Counted from the first letter of the stretch, positions 7,060-14,729 are shown. The stretch is DNA of 18,717 bases from Deltaproteobacteria bacterium (GCA_016875255.1 VGRU01000045.1:1-18717), one strand, 5' to 3'. Notes: generated by a model from the letters alone, not told the origin. Made by a program: numbers and translations.

Positions 7060-7680
7060 TCACTTCAGTTCTTCAGGAACACCAAGGTAATCCTTCTCCA
7101 GATTGATGAATCTTCCCGTTAAAAGGCTAAGAGATAGATAAAAGCCAGAACGGCTGTTCTCAGCAACCCTTTTACAGAATTCTGAAACCCATGGCAGAAG
7201 ATATCGGGAAAAAAAGTTCATCTGCATCTCCTCCAGCCCGATCTTTGTCCTCCCTGAGGCCTGCCCTTCCTGACCTGCAAGAATTCCCATGTACTCCAGC
7301 TCATGGACGATATGATCAGGAAAGTCTTTCATATCCTTCTTCAAAGTGAAACGGGCCTCGTGGTAGAGTCGACAGAGTTCGGAGGTTCTGTTTGCTGGGA
7401 CCAGTCCATCCTTTCCGAAATATGCGGAACCATAAGGGGGAGCAACCGCATTAAATAGCCTCGCATATTCTGAACCTAATCCAGGGAGGGTTTTTTCAGC
7501 GAGGAGTCCTTCAAAAGGCGGGAAAAGACCTTCGGGTTTCTCTGTTAATATGATGAGCGCTGTATGAATCTCTTCCATCCATCTCCCGTTCATCAACCAG
7601 GAACAGACTTCCTCGTTCGGATAGGTATAACAATACGAAAGGTTGTTATAGATGGCTCCCCGTGCGAAGGAACGATTCAT
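7060..7680 (-). CDS. TorD/DmsD-family molybdoenzyme maturation chaperone
   Basis: The 206-residue, mostly helical protein carries the TorD-family signatures EYARLFNAVAPPYGSAY (about residues 72-88) and the DHIVHELEYMGIL block (about residues 121-133). Such chaperones bind the Tat signal and apoenzyme and hold it until the molybdenum cofactor is inserted. It is the first gene of the operon, 31 bases upstream of the PsrA-like gene, which should be its client. ATG 7680 has AGGGA six bases upstream. The predicted sigma-54 start site gives a leader of about 36 bases. Confidence 0.9.
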   Translation of the reverse strand: MNRSFARGAIYNNLSYCYTYPNEEVCSWLMNGRWMEEIHTALIILTEKPEGLFPPFEGLLAEKTLPGLGSEYARLFNAVAPPYGSAYFGKDGLVPANRTSELCRLYHEARFTLKKDMKDFPDHIVHELEYMGILAGQEGQASGRTKIGLEEMQMNFFSRYLLPWVSEFCKRVAENSRSGFYLSLSLLTGRFINLEKDYLGVPEELK

Positions 7681-7726
7681 CTCAATTCCCTGAGCTTTAG
7701 GATTTCTCTAAACTTGCAAGAAGAAA

Positions 7727-7742
7727 TGCAAGACCTATTCCA
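7727..7742 (-). promoter_or_regulatory. Sigma-54 (-24/-12) promoter of the psr-like operon
   Basis: On the minus strand the sequence TGGAATAGGTCTTGCA has GG and GC at exactly the -24/-12 spacing. It matches the consensus (TGGCACG-N4-TTGCA) in TGG, in the A of the -24 box and in all of TTGCA. The predicted start is near 7716. The gene directly upstream encodes a GAFTGA-containing sigma-54 activator. Between 7750 and 7813 nothing else is evident. Confidence 0.75.
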
Positions 7743-7813
7743 AAAAGCTATCCGAAAATGTTTTGGAATATTAAGGTGTTAGAAAAACATGGTGGTAATA
7801 GGGGAAAGAGGAA

Positions 7814-7833
7814 TTGTTACGTGAAAGTAACAA
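7814..7833. promoter_or_regulatory. Upstream activator site 1 (TTGTTAC-N6-GTAACAA)
   Basis: This is a perfect inverted repeat with 7-base arms and a 6-base spacer, centred about 107 bases upstream of the predicted sigma-54 start. That is the usual position of an NtrC-type enhancer. A second site with the same TTAC-N6-GTAA core lies 68 bases further upstream. Confidence 0.7.
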
Positions 7834-7884
7834 CACTACTGGGAGGATACCAAGCACTTAGTAATTAAATAGGAAATAATGATA

Positions 7885-7898
7885 TTACGTTTTAGTAA
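7885..7898. promoter_or_regulatory. Upstream activator site 2 (TTAC-N6-GTAA)
   Basis: TTACGTTTTAGTAA repeats the core of site 1 (TTACGTGAAAGTAA), including the GT after TTAC, and shares the following CA. It is centred about 175 bases upstream of the predicted start. A further GTTAC half-site lies at 7904-7908, about 20 bases away. The pair is best explained as binding sites for the adjacent response regulator. Confidence 0.65.
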
Positions 7899-7995
7899 CA
7901 TTGGTTACGCAGATTAAACGTTTTTCCCTTCTTCGCAAACCTTTTTGAATCATCTCCATGGATGGAATGTTGATAAAGCGCTCGATCTTCGTCAT
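7885..7995 (-). CDS. Possible 36-residue small protein after the response regulator
   Basis: An ATG at 7995 overlaps the TGA of the response regulator and has GGAG eight bases upstream. It opens a frame of 36 codons starting [19 protein letters not shown], followed by a basic stretch (LRRREKR), with its TAA lying inside upstream activator site 2. The stop-start overlap suggests coupled translation. I recognise no family, and the frame is short enough to be chance. Confidence 0.25.
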   Translation of the reverse strand: MTKIERFINIPSMEMIQKGLRRREKRLICVTNVTKT

Positions 7996-9371
7996 ATCTC
8001 AATCTCCAGTTCTTTTATTTTTTCCCATAGAGTCTTTCTGGAGATTCCTAAAATTTCAGCGGCCTGACCTTTTTTACCTTTTGTCTTTTCCAGGACGCTC
8101 TGGATATACTCTTTTTCAAAGAGATTGACCGCAGGGGAAAGAGGTTTTGTTCCTCGTATCTTATCACAGATCGTCTGGGCCACACTGGCCTGACCACAGA
8201 TCTCTTCCGGGAGATCTTCGGCTTGAATCATCTTCCCTTTGATGAGGGCGATGGCGCGTTCGAGCATATTTTCAAGCTCCCGGATATTTCCTGGAAAGTG
8301 ATATTTTAAAAGAAGCGTCTTGGCATCTTGGGAAAGGCCTGTAATCTCCTTGCCCATCTTTTTGGAGAACCTGCTTATAAAATGATCGGCCAGGAGGAGA
8401 ATATCCTCGCGCCTTTCTCTTAACGCAGGGAGAAGGACGGGAACAACATTCAACCGATAGTAGAGGTCCTCCCGAAAGGCGCCTTTGCGAATCTCCTCTT
8501 TTAGGTCTCTCTGGGTTGCGCAAATCAAGCGGACGTTGACAGACAACGTCTCGTTTCCGCCCACCCTCTCAAACTGTCTTTCCTGAAGAACGCGGAGAAG
8601 TTTGACCTGCACCGCAAGGGAGATTTCGCCCACCTCGTCAAGGAAGAGGGTTCCGCCGTTGGCCAGTTCAAACCTTCCTTTCCGCTGTCGGATGGCCCCG
8701 GTAAAGGCTCCCTTTTCATGGCCGAAGAGTTCTGTCTCTAATAAGGTTTCGGGAAGAGCTGAGCAATTAACCTTGATGAAAGGGCCGTTCTTTCTCGGAC
8801 TCTGAAGATGAATCGCATTGGCCGCCATCTCTTTCCCTGTTCCGCTCTCCCCATAGATGAGGACGGTGGCGTCGGTTGGGGCAACCGTCTCAATCAGATC
8901 GTACACTTTCAGCATTTGAGGGCTCTTTCCCACAAGCCCTTCGAGGCCATACCGCTCCTCCACCCTCTTGCGGAGCGAGATATTCTCTTCCTCAAGCTGT
9001 TTCAACCGGAGGAGCCGCTTGATGATGAGAAGAAGTTCGTCGATGGAGAAGGGTTTGGTAAGATAATCGCTTGCCCCTTCCTTCATGGCGGATACAGCGG
9101 AGTCTATTGATCCATAGGCTGTGATCAGGACGACCTGGGTTGATGGGTTTAATGATTTAACTTCTTTGAGAATCTCAATGCCATCCATATCGGGAAGTCT
9201 GAGATCTGTGATGAGAATGTCCACAGGGCTTTCTCTGAAGAGAGACAACCCCTTTTCTCCTGTTTCAGCAGCGGTGACCTTGTAACCATCGGCCACCAGG
9301 GCGTCCTGAACAGTGATTTTCATCAAAGGTTCGTCGTCAATAACCATGATTCTTGTTTCGTCAACCATCAT
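7992..9371 (-). CDS. NtrC-family sigma-54-dependent response regulator
   Basis: This protein of about 459 residues has three parts. A receiver domain (1-120) carries the phospho-acceptor Asp in [13 protein letters not shown] (about residue 56). An AAA+ domain (about 140-370) carries Walker A GESGTGKE, the sigma-54 contact loop GAFTGA and Walker [13 protein letters not shown] Fis-type HTH lies at the C-terminus ([21 protein letters not shown]). The sensor kinase gene ends a few bases upstream. ATG 9371 has AGGAG nine bases before it; a GTG at 9377 is too close to that site. It probably activates the sigma-54 promoter at 7727-7742 through the TTAC-N6-GTAA sites. The layout matches AioR/ArxR-type regulators of arsenic oxidoreductases, though the HTH alone cannot prove orthology. 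Confidence 0.93.
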   Translation of the reverse strand: MMVDETRIMVIDDEPLMKITVQDALVADGYKVTAAETGEKGLSLFRESPVDILITDLRLPDMDGIEILKEVKSLNPSTQVVLITAYGSIDSAVSAMKEGASDYLTKPFSIDELLLIIKRLLRLKQLEEENISLRKRVEERYGLEGLVGKSPQMLKVYDLIETVAPTDATVLIYGESGTGKEMAANAIHLQSPRKNGPFIKVNCSALPETLLETELFGHEKGAFTGAIRQRKGRFELANGGTLFLDEVGEISLAVQVKLLRVLQERQFERVGGNETLSVNVRLICATQRDLKEEIRKGAFREDLYYRLNVVPVLLPALRERREDILLLADHFISRFSKKMGKEITGLSQDAKTLLLKYHFPGNIRELENMLERAIALIKGKMIQAEDLPEEICGQASVAQTICDKIRGTKPLSPAVNLFEKEYIQSVLEKTKGKKGQAAEILGISRKTLWEKIKELEIEI

Positions 9372-9383
9372 GTTCACATTCTC

Positions 9384-10835
9384 CTATTTCGAATAAAGCG
9401 GAAGCTGAATTTCGACAGTCGTCCCTCTTCTCTCTTCACTCGTTAATCGAATCGTCCCTCCATGCCGCTCGACAATTCCTTGGCTGATCCAGAGCCCGAG
9501 GCCGGTGCCCTTTTCATTCCCTTTCGTTGTAAAGAAGGGATCAAATACTTTGGGCAGGATATCTTCGGCGATCCCTTCCCCGGAATCCGAAACGGTAATC
9601 ATGAGCTGATGGTCTGCGATCTTTGTATCCACCTGTAAGATCCCTCCCTTTTCCATGGCCTGAATAGCGTTCAGGAAGATATTGACGAGGACCTGTCCCA
9701 TTTGATTTGCATCCACAAAAACCGGAGGAAGATTCGGGGAGAACCCTTTTTTGACTTCGATCCGGTTCTTTCGAATCTGATAGTCGAGAAGGGAGAGAGC
9801 CTTTTCAACCAGGGAGTTATAATCGGCAGGAGACCATTCGAGATGAGGATTACGGGCATATTCGAGAAGATTGGTCACGCTTTTCTGAACCCGTTTGATC
9901 CCATCCTCCATCAAATCGAGGTACTCCCGCTGCTTCTCGATCCCAACCCCTCCCTTCTTGAAATGGTAGATGCCATTGAGGATGCCCCCCAGGGGATTAT
10001 TGATTTCGTGGGCAACTCCGGAAGTCAACTTTCCAATGGCAACCATTTTTTCGGTGAGGAGAAGATTTCTTTGAGTCCTTTCTTTTTCCTTCTCATCCTC
10101 CTTAATTCTATTAAGCAACCGATAAAAACTTTTCTGGAGTGTCCCAATTTCATCCTCCCGGAACCGTAAATTCTGTGGAGGATCGTCCCCCGGTCTTCTC
10201 TCATCCATCTCTTTTGATAGGAGTTTTAAAGGTTTGGTGACGACCCCGGCAAGGGAGATGACGCTGATAATGGCGATAAAAATCAATCCGAGCGTATAAA
10301 AAAAATACTTCCATATCAATCCCGAAATCTCTCTATTCAAATTCTCCAGAGAGATGCCGATTCTCAGGGTTCCCCATCGTTTTGTCGAAATCGATAAAGG
10401 GGTGGAAATATCAAGAATATCGGCGGAAGGATATTGGAGAATCGTCTTCCATGAGGAAAGTCCCTCTTGAGTGATTTGATCCCGGTAAACCTTTCCCGTT
10501 TCGGTAATCGAACTGTGAGCCACAATTTTGCCGCCGGGATCGAGGACCATCGCATAGATGACCTGAAGTTCTTTTTTATTCATGAGGTCGGAGATATAAT
10601 GGTCAAGCAACCCTCTTTCCTCGGCCAATCCGATCTCCTCATAGAGCATCGTATTGGTGCAGGGGATAGCGAAGGACTCCGCGAGAGCTATTCCTGCCCG
10701 GACAATAATCTCCTTCATGAGCATTTCTTCTCTCAAAATATTCCAGTAGGCAAGCGCCGACATCATCCCGATGATCAGAACAGAAAGGTAGAGAGTGAAT
10801 TTCCCCTGCAGGGTGCGGAATTGATTGATTCGCAT
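9384..10835 (-). CDS. Membrane sensor histidine kinase paired with the NtrC-type regulator
   Basis: The 483-residue protein has membrane segments at about 13-31 and 174-198 enclosing a periplasmic sensor of about 140 residues. A HAMP-like linker follows to about 245. The phospho-acceptor helix has His276 in SGVAHEINNPLGG, and the HATPase domain shows N-box VNIFLNAIQAM, G1 DSGEGI and G2 GTGLGL. Its ATG overlaps the stop of the binding-protein gene (TGATG), so the two are co-translated. It should receive a signal from the periplasmic binding protein and phosphorylate the regulator encoded downstream, as in AioX-AioS-AioR three-component systems. Confidence 0.92.
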   Translation of the reverse strand: MRINQFRTLQGKFTLYLSVLIIGMMSALAYWNILREEMLMKEIIVRAGIALAESFAIPCTNTMLYEEIGLAEERGLLDHYISDLMNKKELQVIYAMVLDPGGKIVAHSSITETGKVYRDQITQEGLSSWKTILQYPSADILDISTPLSISTKRWGTLRIGISLENLNREISGLIWKYFFYTLGLIFIAIISVISLAGVVTKPLKLLSKEMDERRPGDDPPQNLRFREDEIGTLQKSFYRLLNRIKEDEKEKERTQRNLLLTEKMVAIGKLTSGVAHEINNPLGGILNGIYHFKKGGVGIEKQREYLDLMEDGIKRVQKSVTNLLEYARNPHLEWSPADYNSLVEKALSLLDYQIRKNRIEVKKGFSPNLPPVFVDANQMGQVLVNIFLNAIQAMEKGGILQVDTKIADHQLMITVSDSGEGIAEDILPKVFDPFFTTKGNEKGTGLGLWISQGIVERHGGTIRLTSEERRGTTVEIQLPLYSK

Positions 10836-11713
10836 CAGTCCTGATTACAACCTTCCCCTTCCTGATCTTTCGTGATCATCTGGTATATTTTTCGGATGGG
10901 ATGGTAATCCGAATCGAAGGCTTCCGTAAATCCATACTTAAACTCTTCATCCCAATGAACCATCTTTTTCTGATGAGCCGGGTTTTTGGGATTGAGTTTA
11001 AGCAGGGCTGCCTTGACCGATTCGACCATCTCTTTTGGGCCGTCCGCGCGAACCACAATCGGAACCGTTGGGATGGGGTCGGTGATGAAAATAAATCGAA
11101 GCCCATTTCCCTGATATTTGTAGGCAATGACATCTTTCACCGCCCCGGCATCAACATCTCCCTTTAGAACGGCCTGGACAACAGAGTCGTGATGCTTGAG
11201 AAAAGAGTAAGACTTTAAATCCTTCAGGCGAACATTCGCTCTGGCCAGGTAATGTTCCGGAAGAATATGGCCTGCCGTTGACCAGGCTTGGCCAAAGGCA
11301 AAACTCTTACCTTTCAAGTCACGAAGGTCTCGAATGGGGCTGTCCTGCCTGACGACGATCATTCCCCAGTAAAAGGGTTTCCCGTCTTTGTTCAGCGTGC
11401 GAAGTATGGGTCTGACCGGATACTTCTCTCTTGCTATGACATACGAAACAGGGCCGCACGATGCGATGGTAATCTCCTTGCGGCCCAGACGATGAATGGT
11501 TTCCTGATAGACCCGTGACAGTTTGATCTCAAACCGGTAAGGAGTGGATTCATTCAGATAATCAACGAAAGGTTGGTAGAGCTGATACATGATGCGGGGA
11601 TTATATTTCGGACAAAAGCCGAATTGTACAACCTCTTTGGAAAAGGCCAATTTGGACGAAAAAATGAAGAAACAGATTGATAGGAATGCAAATAATATTC
11701 TTCTGTGGCCCAT
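10835..11713 (-). CDS. PhnD-like periplasmic binding protein of a three-component sensor (AioX/ArxX-like)
   Basis: The 292-residue protein has a signal peptide to about residue 25 (LFAFLSICFFIFSSKLAFS) and a phosphonate/phosphite/phosphate ABC-type binding fold (PhnD-like). Visible blocks are FGFCPKYNPRIMYQLYQPFV, ASCGPVSYVIA at the ligand-pocket position, LKGKSFAFGQAWSTAGHILP and VLKGDVDAGAVKDVI. No transporter genes adjoin it; instead it is fused by a TGATG overlap to a sensor kinase gene, and it follows arsC by 13 bases. The same arrangement occurs in arsenite sensors AioX/ArxX/ArrX. Cys34 and Cys86 (the latter in the pocket motif) could bind As(III) or a sulfur ligand. The ligand itself is an inference. 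Confidence 0.85.
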   Translation of the reverse strand: MGHRRILFAFLSICFFIFSSKLAFSKEVVQFGFCPKYNPRIMYQLYQPFVDYLNESTPYRFEIKLSRVYQETIHRLGRKEITIASCGPVSYVIAREKYPVRPILRTLNKDGKPFYWGMIVVRQDSPIRDLRDLKGKSFAFGQAWSTAGHILPEHYLARANVRLKDLKSYSFLKHHDSVVQAVLKGDVDAGAVKDVIAYKYQGNGLRFIFITDPIPTVPIVVRADGPKEMVESVKAALLKLNPKNPAHQKKMVHWDEEFKYGFTEAFDSDYHPIRKIYQMITKDQEGEGCNQD

Positions 11714-11726
11714 AACCTCTCCAATC

Positions 11727-12128
11727 CTAAATGATTTCTTTGAGAAGATCTTTCACCCTGTCTTCAATCAAATCTCTGACCTCCCGGAATATCTCAACCG
11801 ATTTTCCTTTGGGGTCTGGAATTTGCCATTCGATGATTTTCTTCGCAAGGACAGCAGGACAGGTTTCCTCGCAGCCCATTGTGACCAGATAATCCATCTC
11901 GATTGGAGGGAGATCATTCAAACTCTTGGGCCGTTTGGAAGAGAGGTCAATGCCCTTTTCCCTCATCACCTCAATGACCAAAGGATCAATAGTCCAAAAA
12001 GGGCGTGAACCTGCGCTGTAAACTTTCAATATTCCTTGACCAAAGGCTTCAGCAAAACCTTCTGCCATCTGGCTTCGTCGGGCGTTCTCAACACAGATAA
12101 AAACAATCCTTATTTTTGATTTATTCAT
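11727..12128 (-). CDS. arsC: Thioredoxin-coupled arsenate reductase
   Basis: The 133-residue protein has the low-molecular-weight phosphatase fold. The P-loop CVENARRSQMAEG (CxxNxxRS) carries nucleophile Cys12, Cys86 and Cys90 in MGCEETCP form the resolving pair, and IPDPKGKS near residue 105 holds the general-acid Asp. These features define the thioredoxin-linked ArsC class rather than a protein tyrosine phosphatase. It reduces As(V) to As(III) in the cytoplasm, which ACR3 (encoded at 13425-14519) can export. It lies just upstream of, and in the same direction as, the three-component sensor genes. No strong Shine-Dalgarno sequence precedes the ATG. Confidence 0.93.
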   Translation of the reverse strand: MNKSKIRIVFICVENARRSQMAEGFAEAFGQGILKVYSAGSRPFWTIDPLVIEVMREKGIDLSSKRPKSLNDLPPIEMDYLVTMGCEETCPAVLAKKIIEWQIPDPKGKSVEIFREVRDLIEDRVKDLLKEII

Positions 12129-12198
12129 AAAAATAGACGTTTAGCCTTATTGTTACTCGAAGCCCTCGGTCTCAAGAAATGAAAGATGCTTGATCAGC

Positions 12199-12622
12199 CT
12201 AAATCGAATCTCTTTTTTCAAGGCTATTTCTCTCTCTATAATCGTTGATGATGAAATTCATAAAATCTTCGGACTCTTCTGTCACGACGTCCATGAAATC
12301 AAGATAGAGCCCCCAGTCATTGATAGCAAGTGGCATTCCTCTAATTGCATTTGCCGCAACGGTTGAAGGGACCCTATTTAAAACAAGGAGTTCTACTTCC
12401 TTCTTGATGAACCGTTCTATGTCAGACCATAACTCATCTTCACCTTTGTAAAAAACTTCTTCCTCAAACTCAACAGGATGTCTTTTCTCAGGGGAAAAAT
12501 AGACGGCGATATCCACATCTGATAAGGCCGTTGCATTCCCCCTTTGCCTGTGAGCCGTATAAAAAGGCGAAGGCGACATCATTCCTGTTTCTAAAATAAT
12601 TTTTTAAAGCCTCTATATCCAT
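12199..12622 (-). pseudogene. Frameshifted MNT-type nucleotidyltransferase
   Basis: Two frames join into one minimal nucleotidyltransferase. From ATG 12622 the first frame gives MDIEALKNYFRNRNDVAFAF followed by LYGSQAKG. The second continues NATALSDVDIAVYF, restoring the catalytic GS-x(n)-DVD motif, and runs to 12199. The frames switch at a run of five C's (12538-12542); removing one base joins them. Intact MNT proteins are usually partners of HEPN toxins, but I find no intact HEPN gene beside it. After an AG repeat near 12230, another frame stays open past the second frame's stop (KKEIRFRLIKHLSFLETEGFE region cut by TAA near 12150), hinting at a second frameshift. Either real decay or sequencing error is possible. 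Confidence 0.75.
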
Positions 12623-12659
12623 TGAATAAAAACCTAATCCATGGTGGGAAAATTGTCAA

Positions 12660-12887
12660 TTATTTTTGCCAATGACCCATCATCCTAAACATCATCTCTT
12701 TCATGGGGAAATCCATTCCCTTCATCATCTCCATACACCGAGGCATCATCTCCTGCATAAAAGATGGATCCCCCATGCCGGTCTGGCAAAATTCAGGGAT
12801 TAACTCCTTCATCACTTCCTTTTGCTCCTCCTTGGATAAATTCTTAAAACGGTTTATAAAATCATTTACTTTGTTTCACTGTTCCAT
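12660..12887 (-). pseudogene. Met-rich small protein with an in-frame TGA at codon 4
   Basis: ATG 12887 has GAGG six bases upstream and opens MEQ, then TGA (12876-12878), then a frame that continues uninterrupted to TAA at 12660-12662 for 75 codons in all. The product would have 15 methionines and two cysteines (EFCQTGMGDPSFMQEMMPRC, then MEMMKGMDFPMKEMMFRMMG), a composition seen in soft-metal-binding peptides. The TGA is most simply a Trp codon mutated from TGG, because no SECIS-like hairpin follows it. A restart at GTG-ATG around codons 25-26 could still produce the Met-rich part. It lies downstream of the UxxU gene and a MITE. No family is recognised. Confidence 0.55.
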
Positions 12888-12910
12888 CTTAACCTCTTCC
12901 TCTCTATTTA

Positions 12911-13066
12911 GGGTCTGTTTATAAACTAACAGTTTCAAAAAAGGTTGTCATTCCGGCGAAAGCCGGAATCCAGTCTTTTCAAGACCTTCTGGATGCCCCC
13001 GTATCAAGCACGGGGCAAGCTCCTCAAGTCCGGCATGACGGAAAAGGTGCATTTATGGACAGACTC
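12911..13066. mobile_element. MITE-like element 1 (156 bp)
   Basis: Imperfect terminal inverted repeats GGGTCTGTTTATAAA (12911-12925) and TTTATGGACAGACTC (13052-13066) match at 12 of 15 positions. They enclose internal palindromes, including TTCCGGCGAAAGCCGGAA (12951-12968) and CCCCGTATCAAGCACGGGG (about 12997-13015). It contains no coding capacity. Its right end supplies the last five residues and stop codon of the UxxU gene on the minus strand, and it separates that gene from the Met-rich gene. Confidence 0.75.
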
Positions 13067-13376
13067 TATCTAATTTTATCTTTTTGTCTTTAACAAACTC
13101 CCTGTACTCCTTCAGGAGGACGCTTTTGTACTCCCGGCGGGCGGAGGACGGGATGTAGTTATTATTTTTTCCCAGCCGATCGAGGAGCTCTTCGGCCGTC
13201 TCCTGATTCGGCTGTCTGCCTTCGGAGCAGAGCTCTTCCATAATCTCGTCCAGGCCAAGGATCTGGATCTTTGTCCCATCCGGAAATCTCAATGTGCGCC
13301 GACTACCTGTCGGTGTTTCAGGCTCTCAGCCCACTCATCCATCGCCTTCCACCTGTGAGATCCGATATTCTGTCAT
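13053..13376 (-). CDS. Predicted selenoprotein with two in-frame UGA codons (U-x-x-U)
   Basis: From ATG 13376, which has GAGGAG seven bases upstream, the frame reads MTEYRISQVEGDG, UGA (13335-13337), VG, UGA (13326-13328), then EPETPTGSRRTLRFPDGTKI and on to TAA at 13053, 107 residues in all. Read as selenocysteine, it gives U14-V-G-U17, the form of a CxxC redox or metal site. A hairpin with loop AGGTA starts 12 bases after the second UGA and puts its GG 18 bases after it, as in bacterial SECIS elements. The rest (FPDGTKIQILGLDEIMEEL, then NNYIPSSARREYKSVLLKEYREF) is a soluble, helical domain of unknown function. The only start giving a TGA-free frame is a TTG at 13292 without a Shine-Dalgarno sequence. 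It follows ACR3 by 48 bases. Two nonsense mutations are the alternative. Confidence 0.7.
13299..13325 (-). promoter_or_regulatory. Predicted bacterial SECIS element after the second UGA of the UxxU gene
   Basis: On the minus strand CCGAC (13313-13309), loop AGGTA (13308-13304) and GTCGG (13303-13299) form a perfect 5-bp hairpin. The loop begins 17 bases after the UGA and contains GGU, the element bound by SelB in the well-studied fdhF SECIS. Spacing and loop match that model closely. Confidence 0.7.
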
Positions 13377-13424
13377 AAGTTAGCTCCTCAACTGAACATC
13401 ACCCTGCCGTGATTTTCTTCGCGC

Positions 13425-14519
13425 TCAAGGCTTACATGTGAGATGGCAAACGCCGGTGGGTGTCTCCACGGCATAGGGGAAATACTTTCTCTTGAGCCAG
13501 AGGGCAAGATGAACCAGGTTGATCAGGACCGGAACCTCTACCAGAGGGCCAATGACCGCTGCAAAGGCCTGGCCCGAGTTAATCCCGAAGACAGCCACAG
13601 CCACAGCAATGGCCAGCTCGAAATTATTTGACGCCGCCGTAAAACTGAGTGTGGTGGACTGTTCGTAGGTCGCCCCCACCTTGGCCGAAAGGTAAAACGA
13701 AACAATGAACATCAACACAAAGTAAATGAGCAAAGGAATGGCCACTCGAACAACATCGAGGGGAAGCCGCACAATGTATTCTCCCTTTAGGGAAAACATC
13801 ACCAGGATGGTAAAAAGAAGGGCGATCAACGTGATCGGGCTGATCTTCGGAACAAACTTTGTCTCATACCACTGCCGCCCCTTCGTCTTGAGCCCTATGA
13901 CCCGCGAAAGAACCCCCGCAATAAAGGGAATCCCGAGATAGATAAAGACGCTCTCGGCAATCTGGCCAATCGTGATATTTACCACCACCCCCTTCATCCC
14001 GAGCAACGAAGGCAGGAGCGTGATGAAAACGTAGGCATAAATGGAGAAGAACAGAACCTGGAAAACCGAATTGAAAGCCACCAGCCCAGCGCAGTATTCC
14101 CTATCGCCCGAAGCCAGATCATTCCATACAATGACCATGGCAATACAGCGAGCCAGACCGATCATGATGAGCCCCACCATGTATTCCGGATAACCGGCAA
14201 GAAACGTAATGGCTAACAGAAACATGAGAATCGGGCCGATCACCCAGTTCTGAACCAGGGAAAGAGCGAGGACTTTATAATTCCGGAAGACTTCCCCCAT
14301 CTCTTCATATCTCACCTTGGCCAGGGGGGGATACATCATGAGGATCAGCCCGATGGCGATCGGGATGTTGGTCGTTCCCACCTGAAATTGATCCCAGAAG
14401 TGGACGATCCCCGGAAACACGTATCCCCAGCCCACGCCGACAAACATCGCCAGGAAGATCCACAACGTCAAGTACCGATCCAGGAAAGAAAGTTTTTTAG
14501 TGATCTGTTCTCCAGCCAT
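13425..14519 (-). CDS. acr3: ACR3-family arsenite efflux permease
   Basis: The 364-residue protein has about ten membrane helices and the family blocks [21 protein letters not shown] at the start, [19 protein letters not shown], and [19 protein letters not shown] holding the essential Cys (Cys125). [14 protein letters not shown] holds the conserved Glu (about 328). ACR3 exports As(III), using the proton gradient. GGAGG lies nine bases before the ATG. The C-terminus ends in an extra cysteine pair (CHLTC), which could bind metal or be redox active. It is flanked by two UGA-containing genes on the same strand, and arsC lies 1.3 kb downstream. Confidence 0.95.
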   Translation of the reverse strand: MAGEQITKKLSFLDRYLTLWIFLAMFVGVGWGYVFPGIVHFWDQFQVGTTNIPIAIGLILMMYPPLAKVRYEEMGEVFRNYKVLALSLVQNWVIGPILMFLLAITFLAGYPEYMVGLIMIGLARCIAMVIVWNDLASGDREYCAGLVAFNSVFQVLFFSIYAYVFITLLPSLLGMKGVVVNITIGQIAESVFIYLGIPFIAGVLSRVIGLKTKGRQWYETKFVPKISPITLIALLFTILVMFSLKGEYIVRLPLDVVRVAIPLLIYFVLMFIVSFYLSAKVGATYEQSTTLSFTAASNNFELAIAVAVAVFGINSGQAFAAVIGPLVEVPVLINLVHLALWLKRKYFPYAVETPTGVCHLTCKP

Positions 14520-14589
14520 CTTGTTTATCCTCCGTCTTTGAGATTCTTACGCATCATCCTGATTGTAATATTAATCCAGCGATAAAAAT

Positions 14590-14645
14590 GTCATGCTGAA
14601 TTTATTTCAGCATCTCATGAGACCCTGAAACAAGTTCAGGGTGAC
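14590..14645. repeat. Dispersed palindromic repeat (GTCATGCTGAA type)
   Basis: Arms 14590-14610 and 14625-14645 are reverse complements at 17 of 21 positions, with the perfect palindrome TCTCATGAGA (14613-14622) in the loop. It is non-coding and lies between ACR3 and the Uxx-star gene. Such GTCATGCTGAA/TTCAGGGTGAC repeats are common in environmental bacterial genomes. The rest of the 14520-14758 gap shows the hairpin at 14730-14751 and otherwise nothing I can assign. Confidence 0.7.
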
Positions 14646-14729
14646 AACTTTATTAATTTCCCTATTACGACATAGTTTCTAAATGGGGAGGATTCGATTT
14701 ATCAGGTTTTGAATTTTACCAGATCATTC

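Noticed and set aside
12876..12878. TGA at codon 4 of the Met-rich gene as selenocysteine
   Set aside because: No hairpin with a G-containing loop is found 15-25 bases after it; the downstream sequence is AT-rich and unstructured, and a Trp-to-stop change explains it more simply.
12911..13066. CRISPR-like repeat unit
   Set aside because: The palindromes are single, different from each other and bounded by terminal inverted repeats; there is no regular repeat-spacer pattern anywhere in the window.
13053..13292. 79-residue ORF starting at TTG 13292 as the full gene
   Set aside because: TTG has no Shine-Dalgarno sequence, while ATG 13376 in the same frame has an excellent one; the intervening two TGAs are better explained as selenocysteine.
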